A DNA stretch of 64,000 nt, taken from Flavobacteriaceae bacterium (GTDB lineage: Bacteria; Bacteroidota; Bacteroidia; Flavobacteriales; Flavobacteriaceae). The stretch covers positions 1-64,000 of the forward strand of contig JASBUG010000023.1 of NCBI GenBank assembly GCA_030148025.1, written 5' to 3'. This document shows, piece by piece, positions 60,923-64,000 of this stretch. The notes under the pieces are model-generated. The model saw nothing but the letters and a program-made list of their open reading frames with translations. It had not been told where the DNA came from and ran no database searches. Each line of letters starts with the position of its first letter. Within the stretch, counting starts at the first letter, position 1. The position numbers and the translations under genes are program-made.

Positions 60923-61402
60923 TTAGGTTTTCGGTCTTTCCCCTAGAACTACGTAGTATTGCTTTGAGTTTGTTAATTTTCTTTGTTTGATGGTAAATAG
61001 TATTCCCATTAAAGCAAGAAACACAAAGGCTATATTGAAGATTAAATGCTCTTTCCATCCTAGATTATTTAAAATGCCTCCACATGAGCATGGAATGGAT
61101 TCACTAAAATTTAGAACAATGAGTATATAGACGGTAAATATGGTCATTAGGATAAGACTCGCATAAAACGCTTGTAGTTTGAGTTTGGGAAAAAGAAATA
61201 GCACAACTATGAAAAGTTCTATGACAGGAAGGCCCCAGGCAATCCAATCTGCATATGGAGAAATAAATGGTGATCGGCTTAATTGTATTCTAAAAAGTGC
61301 GAACTCAAGTAGTTTACTTGTAGCAGCATATACAAATAATACAATAAATAAAATACCTATGGTTTTTGTTATTATTTGGTTTTGCACATGTGTAACTTTC
61401 AT
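60923..61402 (-). CDS. MauE/DoxX-family membrane protein
   Basis: A 159-residue protein with four membrane helices (about 12-30, 50-70, 76-98, 115-138). The E-S-I-P-C-S-C-G-G motif between helices three and four, with LFVYAATSKLLEF and GLPVIELFIV, is typical of MauE-like proteins, which carry a redox-active CxC or CxxC and support disulfide formation. It precedes the DUF6520 gene, whose mature part has two cysteines, so thiol oxidation of that product is a reasonable guess. Confidence 0.82.
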   Translation of the reverse strand: MKVTHVQNQIITKTIGILFIVLFVYAATSKLLEFALFRIQLSRSPFISPYADWIAWGLPVIELFIVVLFLFPKLKLQAFYASLILMTIFTVYILIVLNFSESIPCSCGGILNNLGWKEHLIFNIAFVFLALMGILFTIKQRKLTNSKQYYVVLGERPKT

Positions 61403-61445
61403 ATCTTTTGATTTGATATGATAAAGTTCTTTAGTAATATTTATT

Positions 61446-61478
61446 TATAGGGGATAAGTTGTTGACCACAAAGGATTT
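61446..61478 (+). repeat. 21-bp-spaced direct repeat, copy 2
   Basis: GGGATAA (61451) and AGGATTT (61472) are 21 bases apart with GTTGACC between, matching copies 1 and 3. The site lies between the MauE start and the end of the AraC gene, 44 bases upstream of the MauE-DUF6520 operon. It may be an operator of that AraC protein. Confidence 0.5.
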
Positions 61479-61504
61479 GTGTTTTTGTTTATAGAGAAAT
61501 GAGT

Positions 61505-62479
61505 TTAATTGTCTTCTTTTTGAGCTCTTTTCCTAAGGTCGCTGGGGGTATATTCATACCTTTTTTTGAATGCTCTAGAGAAGTGGGGGATACTTTTAAA
61601 TCCGACCATATGTGCAATTGATTTTATAGGTAAATCACTGTATTGAATCATCATTTTGGATTTGCGTAATCGCTCATTTAGAAGGAAACGATATACTGAT
61701 GTACCATATAACTCTTTGAATCCATATTTTAATTTGAATTCGTTAGTTCCTAATTGTAACGCAAAATCTCTTAGGGAAGGAAATTCTTTTTCAAGATTGT
61801 TTATGATGATATCATGTCCTGCACGTATTTTTCTGATGTCCTCAAAACTTAATCTGACTTTAGGTTTTTTTGATACGTTTTTAGAAGTGTTAGTTAATAG
61901 GGAATCATTTTTTGTTGATTGTATTATCCTCTTTTTAAGGTCATTTTCTAATTCTTCTTGACTATTAGAATGATGAATAATTGTTATAAGAGTTTTTCTT
62001 TCAGTATTATTTTCATTTTTGAAAGTAGTTATATAACAAGTTTTAGGGATTACTAAGTTGCTTTTAGATTTAAATGTTAAATCCAAAGAAGTGTCATAAA
62101 AGTCCTTTTGGCGTATCACTTTTAGAGATTGTTCCCATTTCAACTGTGATTTTTTAACTAAAAAAGAGCTAAAAGGTTTATCAATAATGTCTGTTTGAAG
62201 CATTGACAATATATTACATGTCTGTTGATTTGTCATTTGAATTATACCATTCTCGTCTATTATGAAACTCATTTGGACTGTTTGACGAATTATTTTGTTA
62301 GTGTTTACGTATCCCTGATGTAGCATTGTTTCTTGGATCTCTTCAGCCAGCATGTTGAGAGTAATGACTAGCGCTTCTATATTGTCATTTTTTTTAGACC
62401 GCTTAAGGCGATAGAAGAAATTACCAGAAGCCATTTCTAGTAACATATGGTTTATTCGACGCATCCTTTTTTTAGTCAT
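61505..62479 (-). CDS. AraC-family regulator with PAS-like sensor domain
   Basis: A 324-residue regulator. The N-terminal part (1-55) looks HAMP-like; a PAS-like domain follows (about 63-170, with FIIDENGIIQMTNQQTCNIL). The C-terminus is an AraC HTH pair (SLRDFALQLGTNEFKLKYGFKELYG and PIKSIAHMVGFKSIPHFSRAFKKRYEYTPSDLRKRA). It has no membrane helix, so it senses a cytoplasmic signal. It lies next to two copies of a direct repeat that suits its class of DNA-binding protein. The signal is unknown. Confidence 0.88.
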   Translation of the reverse strand: MTKKRMRRINHMLLEMASGNFFYRLKRSKKNDNIEALVITLNMLAEEIQETMLHQGYVNTNKIIRQTVQMSFIIDENGIIQMTNQQTCNILSMLQTDIIDKPFSSFLVKKSQLKWEQSLKVIRQKDFYDTSLDLTFKSKSNLVIPKTCYITTFKNENNTERKTLITIIHHSNSQEELENDLKKRIIQSTKNDSLLTNTSKNVSKKPKVRLSFEDIRKIRAGHDIIINNLEKEFPSLRDFALQLGTNEFKLKYGFKELYGTSVYRFLLNERLRKSKMMIQYSDLPIKSIAHMVGFKSIPHFSRAFKKRYEYTPSDLRKRAQKEDN

Positions 62480-62557
62480 AACTAATTATTTAATTAACAG
62501 AACATTGCTTTAATCGGAGGTAGGGTAAAGAAAATAGTGAGATTTTGGGTTCCAGGT

Positions 62558-62944
62558 TTATGCTGTTGAACTTTTGTAAGTGTTTAAAAAGGTCAAGGCC
62601 TCTTCAATATTTTCAAATGATCTCGTTGGTATTGGAGGTTTGCTTGTTTGTATATAGAATAAAGATAAAATTTCGGAAACTGGAGGTTCAACAAGAAATG
62701 CTACAGCTTTAATTAATGTAGAGCCCTCCAAGGCTAGGTAAGCTCTTGCAGACTTGTTCACTTCTTTAACACCCCGAATATCACACAAAACAGGTAAAAA
62801 TTGACTTTCATGGAGTGAAAGCCTGTCCTTTACAATTTGAGCGGCTGCATTTAGATCAATACAAACTCCTTTATGGTAAGTAATATATAGAATACCATTA
62901 TCAATACTATACTCTGCATAGTCGTTTTTGAAGTAACTCAACAT
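62558..62944 (-). CDS. STAS-like (DUF7793-type) protein
   Basis: A 128-residue soluble protein. GILYITYHKGVCIDL, VLCDIRGVKEVNKSARAYL and the later KAVAFLVEPPVSEILSLFYI resemble the STAS/SEC14-like alpha-beta fold of the DUF7793 family in Bacteroidota. It has no membrane helix. It lies 78 bases upstream of the AraC gene on the same strand; the two may form a regulatory pair. No ligand or catalytic site is seen. Confidence 0.65.
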   Translation of the reverse strand: MLSYFKNDYAEYSIDNGILYITYHKGVCIDLNAAAQIVKDRLSLHESQFLPVLCDIRGVKEVNKSARAYLALEGSTLIKAVAFLVEPPVSEILSLFYIQTSKPPIPTRSFENIEEALTFLNTYKSSTA

Positions 62945-63045
62945 TATTGTTAGAAAACTGGTTTATCAATTTAAAATTACGAAAATATCAACATATAAAA
63001 GTTATAATACTCATTGACAGCTGTTATCATTTGGTTTTTATTGTC

Positions 63046-63078
63046 TGCTAGGGATAAAGAGTTGTCTTTAAAGGATTT
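63046..63078 (+). repeat. 21-bp-spaced direct repeat, copy 3
   Basis: GGGATAA (63051) and AGGATTT (63072) are 21 bases apart with GTTGTCT between, as in copies 1 and 2. It lies 67 bases upstream of the AONS-type enzyme gene and about 100 from the divergent STAS-like gene, in a position suited to regulate either. Confidence 0.5.
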
Positions 63079-63145
63079 AACTGTGGTGTTGTTTTTTATT
63101 TTCCTACAATTGGAGTTAAATTTTATGCTTTCAAAACCGTAAGAG

Positions 63146-64000
63146 ATGGCAAAAATTAAACACAACAATTTTTTGGACACCGTAAATGATGTCTTTACCG
63201 ATGCGAAACAAGAAGGAGTTTTGCATTTATATGCTGAAGGAAGTGAATTCACAGGAAGAATGATTGGAGTTAAAAATAGAAATCTATTTCACTTTGGAAC
63301 AACTGGCTATTTGGGATTAGAACAAGACTATAGGTTAAAAGAAGCTGCTATAAATGCCATAAGAAAATATGGAACTCAGTTTCCCTTGTCAAAGTCTTAC
63401 ATCTCTAATCCACTTTATAAGGAATTAGAAGAAAAAATTGGACAGATGTACCAAAATCCAATCATAATAACAAAGAATAGCACTTTAGGACATTTGGGGG
63501 TTATTCCAAGTGCAGTTAAAGATCAGGACGCCATTATTTTAGACCATCAGGTTCATTGGAGTGTACAGAGTGCAGCAAAAGTATTAAAAAATAGAAGTGT
63601 TCCTATAGATATGATCAGGCACAATGATTTGAATATGTTGGAAGATAAAATTAAATCACTTTCTAATAAAAGGCAAAGAATATGGTATATGGCTGATGGC
63701 ATCTATTCTATGTATGGAGATTATGCGCCTTTGAAGGAGTTAAAAACATTAAGTGCAAAATATCCGCAACTACATTTGTACATTGATGATGTCCATGGAA
63801 TGAGTTGGATAGGTGAGAACGGCACAGGATATGCGCTCAGTGAATTAAAGCAGCTTTCAGAAAATGTATTGCTGTTTGGAACATTGAGCAAAACCTTTGG
63901 AGCAAGTGGAGCCGTTTTGGTTTGCTCTAATAAAAAAAGGTATAACGAGATAAAAACATTTGGAGGCCCTTTGACGTTTTCGGCACAACTTGAACCGGCT
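63146..64000 (+). CDS. AONS-type PLP-dependent acyltransferase, 3' partial
   Basis: At least 285 residues read from ATG 63146 to the window edge. It is an alpha-oxoamine synthase-like fold (8-amino-7-oxononanoate synthase or related class II aminotransferase): FHFGTTGYLGLEQDYR near the N-terminus, P-L-S-K-S-Y-I-S-N-P-L-Y as the substrate loop, I-D-D-V-H-G-M-S-W for the PLP ring and T-L-S-K-T-F-G-A-S-G with the Lys that binds PLP. Such enzymes join an amino acid and an acyl-CoA with CO2 loss. The exact product (biotin, sphingolipid, capnine-like or signal) cannot be chosen. Confidence 0.88.
   Translation, partial: MAKIKHNNFLDTVNDVFTDAKQEGVLHLYAEGSEFTGRMIGVKNRNLFHFGTTGYLGLEQDYRLKEAAINAIRKYGTQFPLSKSYISNPLYKELEEKIGQMYQNPIIITKNSTLGHLGVIPSAVKDQDAIILDHQVHWSVQSAAKVLKNRSVPIDMIRHNDLNMLEDKIKSLSNKRQRIWYMADGIYSMYGDYAPLKELKTLSAKYPQLHLYIDDVHGMSWIGENGTGYALSELKQLSENVLLFGTLSKTFGASGAVLVCSNKKRYNEIKTFGGPLTFSAQLEPA

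Noticed and set aside
1..64000. CRISPR arrays, rRNA, complete tRNA genes, insertion sequences
   Set aside because: No regular repeat-spacer pattern, no complete cloverleaf and no transposase or integrase frame was seen on either strand.

Overview
The window is chromosomal DNA of an AT-rich member of the Bacteroidota, most likely a flavobacterium. The signs are a SusC/SusD pair, BfmA/BtgA-type mobilization genes, DUF6520 and DUF3347 proteins, a LytS/LytTR pair, TAnnTTTG-type promoters and almost no Shine-Dalgarno sequences. No rRNA gene, complete tRNA gene, CRISPR array, integrase or transposase was seen.

1-14157 is a copper/silver efflux locus on the + strand. It holds a CusA-type RND pump (5' end outside the window), its TolC partner, SHOCT, DUF3347, haem-binding, NTF2-like, DUF2911 and PepSY proteins, a CusB-type adaptor fused to DUF3347, an AraC regulator with an HMA-like sensor domain, a CopA-type ATPase, an HMA chaperone and a frameshifted MtfA-like peptidase. 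14491-27503, mostly on the - strand, is a zinc/cadmium/cobalt region: a ZntA-type ATPase with a DUF3703 protein, a porin/Rieske/di-haem oxidoreductase operon, and a Fur-family repressor following CzcB and a CzcA-TolC fusion. The ATPase and Czc operons share a near-identical palindrome. A decayed copy of the fur 3' end lies beyond a methyltransferase gene.

27659-31679 has a LytS/LytTR two-component pair, a cysteine-rich exported protein, a small membrane protein and a CPBP protease. 31688-39987 holds two adjacent mercury-type modules on the - strand. One has a cation transporter, a CsoR-like repressor, a thioredoxin-fold protein, MerTP, a beta-barrel, an HMA protein and an NHL lipoprotein. The other has ArsR, MerTP, an HMA protein, MerA, a double TRASH-like protein and a DUF2652 protein. 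Each has an operator-like element inside a recognisable promoter.

40848-52250 is a mobilizable, defence-bearing segment: SSB, RadC-like JAB protein, a candidate oriT, BfmA, a DUF5712 relaxase, a TraG-like coupling ATPase, an AbiEi/AbiEii pair, and then the most interesting locus. There, a four-gene ubiquitin-like operon (Ubl, E2-like, JAB-E1, DUF6527) is divergent from a sigma factor / 109-aa protein / ImmA-IrrE protease operon. An 18-bp motif occurs in both orientations in the shared intergenic region, 36 nt from each start codon, which argues that the seven genes are one regulated system. A perfect tRNA T-arm relic at 52231 suggests an integration boundary.

53643-64000 looks more like ordinary chromosome: SusC/SusD, a zinc metalloprotease, DUF6520 and MauE proteins, a PAS-AraC regulator, a STAS-like protein and the start of an AONS-type PLP enzyme. 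Two copies of a 21-bp-spaced direct repeat flank the AraC gene region and a third lies beside the mobilization genes.
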